Assembly (NCBI GenBank): GCA_016700335.1
Contig: CP065014.1
Span: forward strand, 471,001-535,000
DNA from: Chlorobiota bacterium
Lineage (GTDB): Bacteria > Bacteroidota > Ignavibacteria > OLB7
Length of the DNA stretch: 64,000 nt
Direction of reading: 5' to 3'
This document shows, piece by piece, positions 26,292 to 35,245 of the stretch. Numbering within the stretch: position 1 is the stretch's first letter; each line of letters opens with the position of its first letter. Below the pieces are notes generated by a model. It saw only the letters and a program-made list of their open reading frames with translations. It was not told where the DNA came from and did not search any database. The position numbers were made by a program, and so were the translations under genes.

Positions 26292-27125
26292 ATGACAGAA
26301 GTTGTTGTAGGAATTTTAATTGATTCAAATGAAAAAATATTAATATGTCAAAGAAATAAAAAGTCTAAATATGGTTTATTATGGGAGTTCCCAGGAGGTA
26401 AACTTGAGTTAAATGAAACATATGAAGAAGGATTAATTAGAGAATTAAATGAAGAATTAAGAATTAACATAAAAGTTGGTGAATTGTTTTACGAAGAAAA
26501 TATTACATATTCAACCGATGAAATTTTTGCAGTTAAATTTTATTTAGTAAGAGAGTGGGAAGGTATAATTCAAGATAATAATGGATATGAAGAAATTAAA
26601 TTTGTGGCTGTACAAGATATTTTTAAATATGAGGTTTTAAAAGGGAATGTTAAAGTAATTAAGATGTTGTCAAAAACAATTTTAAAGGAAGTTGAATTAT
26701 CATCTGGAGGAGTAGTTGTTAGGAAGAATGCTCAACATGAATATGAAGTGTTATTGGTTCTATTAAAATTGCATAACGAATGGGGATTTCCTAAAGGTCA
26801 TATTGAAAAAAGTGAAAGTTCTGAAGAAACTGCAATTCGCGAAGTTGAAGAAGAGACTGGGGTTTGTGCTTCTATATTGAAAAAATTACCAGATACAACT
26901 TATACTTATTCAACTAACAAAGGTAAATTTAAACCCAAAAGAGTTTACTGGTTTTTAATGGAATTTATTGGAGAAGGTTTACAAACTCATTCTCATGAAG
27001 TTAGTGATGTTAAATGGGTGACGATTAATGAAGCTTTTAATGTATTGAGTTTTCCTAATGATTCAAATTTATTATTGTTAGTTTCAAAAATATTGAATGG
27101 AGATAATAAGATAATAAAAAAATAA
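26292..27125 (+). CDS. Protein with two Nudix hydrolase domains
   Basis: 277 aa with two complete Nudix domains in tandem. Domain 1 (1-132) is MutT-like: VVVGILIDSNEKILICQR, WEFPGGKLE and Nudix box GKLELNETYEEGLIRELNEE, suggesting 8-oxo-dGTP or a similar nucleotide. Domain 2 (about 138-277) has SSGGVVVRK, WGFPKGHIEKSE and box REVEEETGV, closest in look to diadenosine-polyphosphate hydrolases. Both keep the REUxEE metal ligands; domain 1 lacks the Gly after it (EELRI). Two MutT-type activities in one chain could sanitise nucleotides and alarmones. Confidence 0.88.
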   Translation: MTEVVVGILIDSNEKILICQRNKKSKYGLLWEFPGGKLELNETYEEGLIRELNEELRINIKVGELFYEENITYSTDEIFAVKFYLVREWEGIIQDNNGYEEIKFVAVQDIFKYEVLKGNVKVIKMLSKTILKEVELSSGGVVVRKNAQHEYEVLLVLLKLHNEWGFPKGHIEKSESSEETAIREVEEETGVCASILKKLPDTTYTYSTNKGKFKPKRVYWFLMEFIGEGLQTHSHEVSDVKWVTINEAFNVLSFPNDSNLLLLVSKILNGDNKIIKK

Positions 27126-27208
27126 ATTTGGATTTAATTATTAGCTAATCATAAGTTTGTAATTGTTATAATAAATTACTATAGTTACAAAAGAATTTAA
27201 ATCAAAAA

Positions 27209-28330
27209 ATTATTTTACTAAACAAACCAAATAAAGTTAAAGTAGTTGTAGGAATGTCGGGAGGGCTTGATTCCTCAGTTGCGGCAGGTTTACTTCTAGA
27301 ACAAGGTTTTGATGTAATTGGTATTACTATCAAAACATACAAATATGAAGATGTTGGAGGTAACATAAGTAATGACACTTCATGTTGCTCAATTGATGGG
27401 ATAAATGATGCTAGAAGAGTTGCAACAAAACTTGGAATTCCGCATTATGTATATGATTTTACAGAAGTCTTCTCAAACGAAATAATTGATTATTTTACCA
27501 ATGCTTATTTATCTGGTGAAACTCCGAACCCTTGTGTAATGTGTAATAAGAAAATTAAATGGGCAGAGTTAATTAAACGTGCAGATGCTCTTGGAGCTGA
27601 CTTTATAGCAACTGGACATTATGCAAAAATTGAACATAATGTTGAAAACGATAGATATTATATTTCTAAAGGAAATGATTTAAATAAAGACCAATCATAT
27701 GCTCTTTGGGCAGTAAGTCAAGAAAATTTATCTCGAACTCTTTTCCCATTATCTGGATTTGATAAAACTAATATCCGTGAATTAGCGAAAAAATATAAAT
27801 TGCCAATAGCAGATAAAAGTGAGAGTTATGAAATATGCTTTATTCCAGATAATAATTATGAAAGATTTTTAAAAGATAGGGTTGAAGGTTTAGAAGAGAA
27901 AGTATCTGGTGGTGATATTGTAAGAGATGGAAATGTGATTGGAAAGCATAGAGGGTTCCCTTTCTATACAATCGGTCAGCGTAAAGGTCTTGCTGTTTCT
28001 CAACCAGAACCAGTTTATGTTATAGGAATTTATCCAGAAACTAATACTGTTGAAGTAGGAACAGATGACCAACTATTGAGTAAAGGATTAATTGCTGATA
28101 ATGTTAATATGATGAAATTTCATAATTTAATAGAGCCAAAACATTTGACTGTTAAGATTAGATATAAAGATGAAGGGCATAATGCAATTTGTAGAGAACT
28201 CCAAAACGGAAATATTGAAGTGATTTTTGATAACCCAAGAAAATCAGTAACTAAAGGTCAATCAATAGTTATATATGATGGATGTGATGTTGTTGGAGGA
28301 GGAGTAATTAAAGAACCAATTGTTTTATAA
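27209..28330 (+). CDS. mnmA: tRNA-specific 2-thiouridylase MnmA, non-canonical start
   Basis: About 373 aa. MnmA makes 2-thiouridine at tRNA position 34. P-loop VVVGMSGGLDSSVAAGLL, catalytic Cys in NPCVMCNKKIKW, second Cys in SYEICFIPDNNY, and YTIGQRKGL are all present. The first canonical start, ATG 27254, is the Met inside GMSGG and would delete the first strand of the ATP-binding fold. The frame is open back to a stop at 27182, with no ATG, GTG or TTG between; ATT 27209 (or 27212) after CAAAAA would give IILLNKPNKVKVVVGMSGG, a normal MnmA N-terminus. I therefore propose an ATT start. Confidence 0.92.
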   Translation: MILLNKPNKVKVVVGMSGGLDSSVAAGLLLEQGFDVIGITIKTYKYEDVGGNISNDTSCCSIDGINDARRVATKLGIPHYVYDFTEVFSNEIIDYFTNAYLSGETPNPCVMCNKKIKWAELIKRADALGADFIATGHYAKIEHNVENDRYYISKGNDLNKDQSYALWAVSQENLSRTLFPLSGFDKTNIRELAKKYKLPIADKSESYEICFIPDNNYERFLKDRVEGLEEKVSGGDIVRDGNVIGKHRGFPFYTIGQRKGLAVSQPEPVYVIGIYPETNTVEVGTDDQLLSKGLIADNVNMMKFHNLIEPKHLTVKIRYKDEGHNAICRELQNGNIEVIFDNPRKSVTKGQSIVIYDGCDVVGGGVIKEPIVL

Positions 28331-28454
28331 TCAATACTTTGTTTACCCACTATGAATTAAACATAAATTACTTCTTTATTTTCTTTAAGTTTTAATGTTA
28401 GTAAAAATAAATTTAGATCCCTAAAATATATAATCTTTAACCTAATAAAGAATT

Positions 28455-30635
28455 ATGAAAAAACTACCTAACATCGCTTTTTTCATTTTGATTATTTTGA
28501 TACTAAATCAAAATATCATTTTATCTCAAACTACTGGTGAATCAATCCATAAAAAAGATTTAGAAACAATTGATAAAAGTATTGAAGAGTCATTGGAACA
28601 ATCTCAGAATGAAAGTGATGAATCGATTCTAAATGAATTTGAATCATATAAAAAGAATCATATTAACTTCTTGAAAGCTAAAATTAATTCGCTTTCAAGA
28701 CTCCCCTCAATTTCAATTCAAGATGCTAATCAAATTGTTAAATTTAGAGATAGTACAAAATCAATAAACTTTGATGAATATAAATTCTTAACTGAAAAAC
28801 AATTGGCGGCATTAAATAATTTTACTTTTATTCCAGAAGAAAAAGCAATTAATGTTAACGATTTTAAACTATCTCTAAGAACAAGATTTGTTCAGGATTT
28901 ACAAAAAAGAAAGGGATATATTAGTGATTTAAAAAGAATTAAAATTGTATCTGATAGTATAGGAACTAATCATTCAGACACCATTTCTGTTGGTTTACCT
29001 TACTTAGGGTCAGAGGCTTCTATGTTAACAAAAATAAACTTAGAGTATTTTGGATTGTATTTAAATTTGTTGTTTGAAAAAGATGCTGGTGAACCAATTA
29101 CAATTAATGATACTTTAAATTTTAATTATTCTAATTATGAAAAAATTTATGGCAAAAATAATGTTAGTGATACATCAAAATTAAATGTAAAAAAATCATT
29201 CTGTGCTTTTATAAGTGGATCTGCTTCATACAATTTCAATTGGGGTAAAATTATTATTGGTGATTTTAATGCTGAATTTGGTCAAGGTTTAATTTTAGGT
29301 GGATCTGGTGGTGGTGGAAAATCTGAAGAAGTTATAAAGCAAACTTATAGATCTATGAGAGGATTAACAAATTATTCATCAACTGGAGAAGTATCATTTT
29401 TAAGAGGTTGTTCGTTATCTATAAAAGATACTATTTCTGGAATATCAGGATTTACATTTTATTCTAATAGGTTATTGCCTGCATCATTAAATTTAAGCTC
29501 AGATTCTATATTGAAGGTTTCATCCATATCTGTTGATGGTTACAATAGAACTCATAGTGAATTAAGAAAAAATAATAATTTTTCAGAAATTATTTTTGGT
29601 GGTGCAATTTCAAAGGAATTTACAAATGCGAAAGTTGAATTTTCTATAATAAAAACTAAATATAGTAATCCTTTTTTGTCGAATTATTTATATGAATTTT
29701 CATCAAATGAAAATGTAAATATTAGTTTAAGTGGTGAGTATAATTTTGACAAGTCATGTTTTTTCATAGAGTTAACTAAAAGTAGTTTTAATAAATATGC
29801 TCTTGTTATAGGAAGTATTTTAAAGTTTTCTAAATTCGATGCATCTATTCATTTTAGGAATATTGAAGCTGGATATTTTTCACCAAAAGGAATAATATTT
29901 GCAAATAAAAGTGTATCACCAGAGAATGAACAAGGGGTATATTTTGGTTTAGCATTTAAGCCATTGATAAATTTTTCAGTTTCAACTTACTTCGATTTAT
30001 CACGGTCTTTCGAAAGAACTTATTTTGTTCCTCAACCATTAAGTAATATTGATGCTGCATTATATGTAGAATACAAATTAAATTCACAACTGACTTTTAA
30101 GTGTAGGTTTAGGACAACTTCAAAAGATGATGCGTATAAAAATATTGATAAACAATTGATTGAAAAAATAATAATCGACAAAAGAAATTTTTATAATTCA
30201 AGAATAGAAGCAATTTTCATTTCTAAAAAAAATGATTTTTCGTTGAAATGTAGAATTGAAAAAACGTTTGTAGATTTTGGTACAAATAAATCTTCATCGC
30301 AAGGGTATATGTCATATTTAGATATTTCATACAAACCAAATGAAAACTTACAATTTAGAACAAGGGTTTCAATATTTCGAACTGATAATTTTGAATCTGC
30401 ACTTTATGAATTTGAAAATGACATACCTGGAAAGCTCACAAACTCGATAATGTATGGTTGTGGAAGAAGATTTTATGCAATTGCTAAATGGCAATTAAGT
30501 GAGCAAATTTCTCTAAGTGGAAAATACTCTGAAACATTTTATTATGATAGAAAATTTCAAAGTGAAGGTTCATTACAAGAAATTAATTCACCATTAAACA
30601 ATACTATCTCAATTCAATTAGATTTGGATTTGTAA
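28455..30635 (+). CDS. Exported protein with helix-hairpin-helix motif and barrel-like C-terminus
   Basis: 726 aa. Signal peptide (MKKLPNIAFFILIILILNQN), a coiled Glu/Ser-rich segment, a ComEA-like helix-hairpin-helix region (about 78-130: INSLSRLPSISIQDANQIVK, FRDSTKSINFDEYKFLTEKQ), then about 550 residues of alternating hydrophobic/polar beta strands with aromatic ends that look like an outer-membrane barrel (WGKIIIGDFNAEFGQGLILG, final SIQLDLDL). Proteins with this layout are frequent and unnamed in Bacteroidota. A DNA-binding or uptake role is only suggested by the HhH motif. Confidence 0.75.
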   Translation: MKKLPNIAFFILIILILNQNIILSQTTGESIHKKDLETIDKSIEESLEQSQNESDESILNEFESYKKNHINFLKAKINSLSRLPSISIQDANQIVKFRDSTKSINFDEYKFLTEKQLAALNNFTFIPEEKAINVNDFKLSLRTRFVQDLQKRKGYISDLKRIKIVSDSIGTNHSDTISVGLPYLGSEASMLTKINLEYFGLYLNLLFEKDAGEPITINDTLNFNYSNYEKIYGKNNVSDTSKLNVKKSFCAFISGSASYNFNWGKIIIGDFNAEFGQGLILGGSGGGGKSEEVIKQTYRSMRGLTNYSSTGEVSFLRGCSLSIKDTISGISGFTFYSNRLLPASLNLSSDSILKVSSISVDGYNRTHSELRKNNNFSEIIFGGAISKEFTNAKVEFSIIKTKYSNPFLSNYLYEFSSNENVNISLSGEYNFDKSCFFIELTKSSFNKYALVIGSILKFSKFDASIHFRNIEAGYFSPKGIIFANKSVSPENEQGVYFGLAFKPLINFSVSTYFDLSRSFERTYFVPQPLSNIDAALYVEYKLNSQLTFKCRFRTTSKDDAYKNIDKQLIEKIIIDKRNFYNSRIEAIFISKKNDFSLKCRIEKTFVDFGTNKSSSQGYMSYLDISYKPNENLQFRTRVSIFRTDNFESALYEFENDIPGKLTNSIMYGCGRRFYAIAKWQLSEQISLSGKYSETFYYDRKFQSEGSLQEINSPLNNTISIQLDLDL

Positions 30636-30649
30636 TCTATTTATATGGA

Positions 30650-30679
30650 TTGATTTCAAATCGATAATCACTATTTTTG
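30650..30679 (+). promoter_or_regulatory. Full Bacteroidota-type promoter of gatC-kdsB
   Basis: TTG at 30650-30652, 19 bases, TATTTTTG at 30672-30679. The gatC ATG is 57 bases downstream. Best-formed promoter in the window with the one before purS. Confidence 0.75.
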
Positions 30680-30736
30680 AAATATAATTTTTATTAAAAT
30701 TAATTCTCATAATCAATTCCTTATAAAATAATTTAA

Positions 30737-31039
30737 ATGAATTTTACTAAAGAGCAAATATTGCACATAGCTAAACTATCAAAATTGCAATTTATTGATA
30801 GTGAATTAGAATCTTTTACTGAGGGATTCACTAAAATCATAGGTTATATAGATCATTTAAATGAAGCAAATACTGATGGTATTGAGCCTTTGACAAATTC
30901 ATTAGAAGAAGTGAATATATTACCTAGAGAAGATATAATTGGTAAGATGTTATTGCAAAGTGAAGCACTTCAAAATGCACCAAAAAGAATTGAAGGTTTT
31001 TTTGGTGTCCCAAAAGTAATTGGTGATATTAGCGAATAA
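30737..31039 (+). CDS. gatC: Asp/Glu-tRNA amidotransferase subunit C
   Basis: 100 aa. Family marks: ILHIAKLSKLQF near the N-terminus, the central DHLNEANTDGIEPLTN, and the C-terminal APKRIEGFFGVPKVI. GatC stabilises GatAB, which converts Glu-tRNA(Gln) or Asp-tRNA(Asn) to the amide. gatA and gatB are not nearby. kdsB starts 2 bases after the stop, so they are co-transcribed. Confidence 0.95.
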   Translation: MNFTKEQILHIAKLSKLQFIDSELESFTEGFTKIIGYIDHLNEANTDGIEPLTNSLEEVNILPREDIIGKMLLQSEALQNAPKRIEGFFGVPKVIGDISE

Positions 31040-31041
31040 TT

Positions 31042-31815
31042 ATGAGTAAAACAATTGCAATTATACCTGCAAGATATTCTTCATCAAGATTTCCCGGTAA
31101 GCCTCTTGCTTTAATTACTGGTAAAACAATGATTGAAAGAGTTTATGAAAGAACAATTCAAGCAAAAAAAATTGATGAAGTGATTGTTGCAACCGAAGAT
31201 CAAAGAATAATTGATTGTGTTTTATCTTTTGGTGGGAATGCAGTATTAACTTCAGATAAACATAATAGCGGTACAGATAGAGTTTTTGAAGCTTCTAAAG
31301 GTTTTAATGCAGATTATATATTAAACATTCAAGGGGACGAACCACTAGTTTCTCCTAATCTAATTGATTCGTTAGCAGAGGCTATTCAAAATAGTGATTT
31401 CGATTGTGCAACTCCAATTATAAGGATTTACAATTTAACTGAATACCTAAACCCAAATTTTGTTAAAGTTACAAAGTCAATAACAGGAAAAGCATTGTAC
31501 TTTTCAAGAAGTCCAATTCCTTACGTTAGAGGCAATAGCTTTGATGTAGGCAATTTTGATTGTGAAAAATTTTTCATTGAAAATAACTTTTATTCTCACA
31601 TAGGGCTTTATGCTTATAAGTATAAATCATTAGAAAAATTTAGCTTATTGCCAGAATCTAATTATGAACATTATGAAGCTTTAGAACAGTTAAGAATGCT
31701 TGAAAATGGTATGAATTTGCTTTGTGTTGAAACAACTCATAAAGCTTGCGCAGTAGATGTACCAAGCGATGTAAGTAAAACAGAAGAGATCATGAAAAAG
31801 ATGGGTATTAAATAA
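31042..31815 (+). CDS. kdsB: 3-deoxy-manno-octulosonate cytidylyltransferase
   Basis: 257 aa, normal length. Activates KDO to CMP-KDO for lipopolysaccharide. N-terminal IIPARYSSSRFPGKPLALI (7-25) and NIQGDEPLVSP with the metal-binding Asp; CAVDVPSDVSKTE near the end. Shows the cell makes LPS, so it is diderm. Joined to gatC. Confidence 0.96.
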   Translation: MSKTIAIIPARYSSSRFPGKPLALITGKTMIERVYERTIQAKKIDEVIVATEDQRIIDCVLSFGGNAVLTSDKHNSGTDRVFEASKGFNADYILNIQGDEPLVSPNLIDSLAEAIQNSDFDCATPIIRIYNLTEYLNPNFVKVTKSITGKALYFSRSPIPYVRGNSFDVGNFDCEKFFIENNFYSHIGLYAYKYKSLEKFSLLPESNYEHYEALEQLRMLENGMNLLCVETTHKACAVDVPSDVSKTEEIMKKMGIK

Positions 31816-31859
31816 TGTTAAGTTCATTATTATATTGTTGTATTTAAAATTCAAACTTG

Positions 31860-33656
31860 ATGAAAATTATTAAAAATCATTTATATTTAATTTTGAGTTG
31901 TGGAATATTTTTTATTAATATTGTCCAGATTCTTTCTGGTCAAGTACATGATGAAAGAGGTTCAGTAGGTATTCAAAGTGGTTTAACAACTTATTTCGGT
32001 ACTTTCACATCAAGCAAAAATTCCTTTAATGTAAGTGTTTTTGGGAGGTATAATTTTACAAATAATTTTGCAATTCAGTCTACTTTAGGTTTAACAGGAT
32101 TAAGATATATTCTTGACAATAATCTTATTGCTAATGATAAAAATTATTTCGGTGATGAAAATGATATATATTATCCAAATACTTTTATTCCTCGTGAATA
32201 TGAAAAAAAAACTGATGTTTTTAGCTTAGATGCAATTGCTTCCTATACTTTTCTAACAGATTATAAATTTGCTCCCTATGGTTTTGTTGGGTTTGGGGCA
32301 ATTTACTTTTCTCCTAAGAATTTATTAAGTAAAAACAAACTACCAAATAATGATAAAAATAATTATTCAAAGTTGAATTTTATTTTTCCTGTAGGAGTTG
32401 GCTCTGAATATTATTTAACTGAAGATGTAACATTAAATGTTAAAGCTTCTTTTAATATTTCAACAACTAACTATTTAGATGATTATAAAATTCCAAATAA
32501 ATTGCCCGATGCATTTGCAAATTTTTCAATAGGAGGGAGTTATTATTTATTTGGTATTATAGATTGTGATAAAGATTTAATTCCTGATAGTGAAGAAAAG
32601 GAATTAGGTACAAACCCATGCAACTCTGATACTGATGCAGATAGTTTGAGTGATTACTATGAAATTACAAAATATTTTACCGACCCCAAGCTTCGAGATA
32701 CCGATGGTGATGATGTATCTGATTATGAAGAAATTTTTATTTTCCAAATTGATCCTAGAAAGAAAGATACTGACCGAGATGGACTTACTGATAGAGAAGA
32801 ATTAAATCTAAAAACTGATCCACGAAAAGCTGATACAGATGGAGATAAACTTAAAGATGGTGATGAAGTTAAAAAATATTTTACAGATCCATTAAAAATT
32901 GATACAGATGAAGATGGGTTGAATGATGGTGAAGAAGTTTTAACTTATAAATCTGATCCAACACAAACTGATACAGATTTGGATGGATTAAATGATTTTG
33001 AAGAGGTTAATCAGTTTCAGACGGATCCAACCAATAGGGATTCTGATAATGATGGATTGAGTGATTATGATGAAATAATTAAATATAAAACACTCCCTAC
33101 TTCAACTGATAGTGACTTAGATGGATTAACAGATGGGTATGAAATTAAAAATTCAAAAACTGATCCAAGAAAAAGTGATACTGATCAAGATGGTGTTATT
33201 GATGGAAAAGATAAATGCCCTTTATTATCAGGAGATGAAAAAAATAATGGTTGCCCTGAACCAAAACTTGCAGGTGATATTCTTGAAGTTGCAGGAATTT
33301 CATTTCAAAAAAACAGTTCAAAACTTGATTTAAAAGATAAAGAAACATTATTAAGTTTAACACAATTGGTTCAATATATTAATCAATGTAGCCAGATGAG
33401 CATTTTAATTCAAGGTCATTGTGATGATATATCAGATTCAAAGAAAAACCGTGAATTGAGTGAACAAAGAGCTGAATCAGTTAAGAAATGGTTGATAGAT
33501 CAGAACATAGATCCAATTAAAATTGAAGCAACTGTAGGGTATGGAAACAGAGAAAGCAAAGCCACAAAAATGGATACAACTATTGTAAAAGGATTAAAAC
33601 CTTTACTAAAAAACAGAGATAAAATTGCAATTAGAATAATTGAACCTTGTAAATAG
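31860..33656 (+). CDS. OmpA-family protein with thrombospondin type 3 repeats
   Basis: 598 aa from ATG 31860 (a TTG one codon earlier is less likely). Signal peptide ending about LSGQ, an 8-stranded barrel-like N-terminal domain (about 30-235), then roughly nine Asp-rich TSP3 calcium-binding repeats (DTDGDDVSDYEEIF..., DTDRDGLTDREEL...), ending DGVIDGKDKCP, and a C-terminal OmpA peptidoglycan-binding domain (about 480-598: ILIQGHCDDISDSKKNRELS, RAESVKKWLI). Anchors the outer membrane to the wall; the repeats form a stiff Ca-dependent spacer. A short peptide-binding defect is not apparent. Confidence 0.93.
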   Translation: MKIIKNHLYLILSCGIFFINIVQILSGQVHDERGSVGIQSGLTTYFGTFTSSKNSFNVSVFGRYNFTNNFAIQSTLGLTGLRYILDNNLIANDKNYFGDENDIYYPNTFIPREYEKKTDVFSLDAIASYTFLTDYKFAPYGFVGFGAIYFSPKNLLSKNKLPNNDKNNYSKLNFIFPVGVGSEYYLTEDVTLNVKASFNISTTNYLDDYKIPNKLPDAFANFSIGGSYYLFGIIDCDKDLIPDSEEKELGTNPCNSDTDADSLSDYYEITKYFTDPKLRDTDGDDVSDYEEIFIFQIDPRKKDTDRDGLTDREELNLKTDPRKADTDGDKLKDGDEVKKYFTDPLKIDTDEDGLNDGEEVLTYKSDPTQTDTDLDGLNDFEEVNQFQTDPTNRDSDNDGLSDYDEIIKYKTLPTSTDSDLDGLTDGYEIKNSKTDPRKSDTDQDGVIDGKDKCPLLSGDEKNNGCPEPKLAGDILEVAGISFQKNSSKLDLKDKETLLSLTQLVQYINQCSQMSILIQGHCDDISDSKKNRELSEQRAESVKKWLIDQNIDPIKIEATVGYGNRESKATKMDTTIVKGLKPLLKNRDKIAIRIIEPCK

Positions 33657-33877
33657 AAAATTTATTACTTGAATTGTATTAGTCAAATTGAGTCAACTAA
33701 TATATTAATTATTTAACATACTTTTTTAAATACAATGGATATTAATTCTAATTTGAAATTGTAAAATTATAATCAAAAAAATATTCTGAATTGGGTTTAT
33801 AAATTTAACTCTATAAAAAATTATAATATACTTGAATATGGAATTTGAAAAATATGGTTTCTGTAAAATATATAAAT

Positions 33878-34030
33878 ATGAATAACAACATACTTATAAT
33901 TGATGATTAAGAAAAGCTAAGAAACTTAATTGAAAAACTTGTGAGTTTAGAAGGTTTTAATGTGTTTCAAGCTTCCGATTGTAAATCAGGTTTAAAACAA
34001 TTAGAAAGAAATGATATTGATGTTGTTATT
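33878..34030 (+). pseudogene. Remnant of a response-regulator receiver domain (NtrC-like)
   Basis: ATG 33878 reads MNNNILIIDD, then an in-frame TAA at 33908-33910 where a Glu codon is expected, then EKLRNLIEKLVSLEGFNVFQ, ASDCKSGLKQLERNDIDVVI. This is the first half of a CheY-type receiver with the acidic pair, ending just before the phosphorylated Asp. At about 34030 it runs directly into the tail of a histidine kinase. The wording matches receivers of NtrC-type regulators common in Bacteroidota. Nonsense mutation plus loss of the rest: a dead gene. Confidence 0.85.
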
Positions 34031-34232
34031 CGCCAGGCCAAGGCATTGCTCCTCAGTATATAACAAAAGTTTTTAACAGATATTTTAGAATTCCAGGAAC
34101 AAAAAAACAGAAGGTACTGGCTTAGGATTAAGCATTAGTAAAGAATTTATAGAAGCCCAAGGTGGTAGTAATTCTGTTGAAAGTGATTTTGCAATTGGGA
34201 GTACTTTTTTAATTTCAATGCCCAGTATATGA
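34031..34232 (+). pseudogene. Remnant of a sensor histidine kinase C-terminus
   Basis: The frame starting near 34036 reads GQGIAPQYITKVFNRYFRIP then GT, shifts at an A7 run (34101-34107, one A short), and goes on as EGTGLGLSISKEFIEAQGG and SNSVESDFAIGSTFLISMPS before TGA at 34230. These are the G1, F and G2 boxes of the HATPase domain of a KinB/NtrB-like kinase. Everything before the G1 box is missing. It was evidently joined to the receiver fragment by a deletion removing the middle of a regulator-kinase pair. Confidence 0.87.
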
Positions 34233-34586
34233 TAAAACCTCTTTTAAATCTGTATTCTAAAAAAATCGACTTTGAGTAAATTGTACTAAAATATGATAAA
34301 CTAAAATTATAAATAAATGAGTGACAAACATAAACTTTAAGTCATAAAAAACAAAAGGCTATTGCTTTAAAAATGTTAAATAGCCTTTTGAATATTATTA
34401 ATAAATGTCTTTCAACAATTCAAGACGAATTCAGATTCCATATCTAATAATTCAACAACTCATCAATATATTTATATGATTTTAAAGTTTTCATTTAAAC
34501 TAATTTAGTGAGAATTATTGCCATCTTGTTATGCTAATAAAATTAACTTTATTAAAACTCAATATTATCAATGTAAAACAATATCG
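34233..34586. other. Non-coding gap after the two-component remnant
   Basis: 354 AT-rich bases. Apart from the terminator hairpin at 34346-34390 I see no gene. A 16-codon frame on the minus strand is too short to support. Confidence 0.55.
34346..34390 (-). terminator. Terminator on the minus strand, about 200 bases after the 34587 gene
   Basis: CAAAAGGCTATT (34352-34363) pairs with AATAGCCTTTTG (34379-34390). On the minus strand a T6 run follows (34351-34346). It probably ends the TonB receptor-lipoprotein transcript. Confidence 0.75.
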
Positions 34587-35153
34587 TTATTGAATTTGTA
34601 TTGGAAAATCTACATTAACATCTGTTTCAGGGCTTGGTGCCACTGTTTTAACTCCTTCGTAATGACTTAAAAAAATATTTAATAATCCTTTCTTAGTCTC
34701 ATTTGTTTTACCAACAATAAGTTTAAATTCAAGTCCAACAGGCAATGGTGGAATGTTTGTATCATAATCATTAACCATTATTCCCAACAAATTATTTAAT
34801 TCAGAATTTGATTTGAAGAAAAATTGATGTTGATTTTTCTCCTTCTCAACCTCAATAGAAATATCTTGAGGTGGAATTTTTGTATCATCCTTTAAAACAA
34901 TTTTACCCAAATAGGTAACATTAGATTTTAGTTTTAATGTGTCAATAACAGGAGATTTTCCACCTTCACCATCTAAATCTTTCCAAGTAACAGAAATTTT
35001 ATTCGAAGTATTAGCAGAATCATAAAGATTTAGAGTGACTGTTGTAATTAACTCTTGATCTGATGTTAGTTTTGGTTCTACTGATTTTTCACAAGCAGAG
35101 ATTGTGAAAAATAACAATATTGCTGTTAAATAAACTGGATATAATTTTTTCAT
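34587..35153 (-). CDS. Lipoprotein of a TonB receptor locus
   Basis: 188 aa. Lipoprotein signal with lipobox ISAC (Cys about residue 21), then a beta-rich domain starting with SDQELITTVTLNLYDSANTS and containing LKLKSNVTYLGKIVLKDDTK and HQFFFKSNSELN. No family name recalled with certainty; such small lipoproteins regularly follow TonB receptors of this kind in Bacteroidota and may capture or pass on the substrate. Starts 92 bases after the receptor stop on the same strand. Confidence 0.75.
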   Translation of the reverse strand: MKKLYPVYLTAILLFFTISACEKSVEPKLTSDQELITTVTLNLYDSANTSNKISVTWKDLDGEGGKSPVIDTLKLKSNVTYLGKIVLKDDTKIPPQDISIEVEKEKNQHQFFFKSNSELNNLLGIMVNDYDTNIPPLPVGLEFKLIVGKTNETKKGLLNIFLSHYEGVKTVAPSPETDVNVDFPIQIQ

Positions 35154-35245
35154 TTTTGATTTGTTAATTAATAAAAAACTTGATTTGTTTTTTAAATAAA
35201 TAGTTAAGTAAGTAAAGAAAGTTTATAACTATTGAAGATGAAATT

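Noticed and set aside
34400..34500. 16-codon minus-strand frame (MKTLKSYKYIDELLNY)
   Set aside because: Too short, no ribosome-binding signal or homology to support it.
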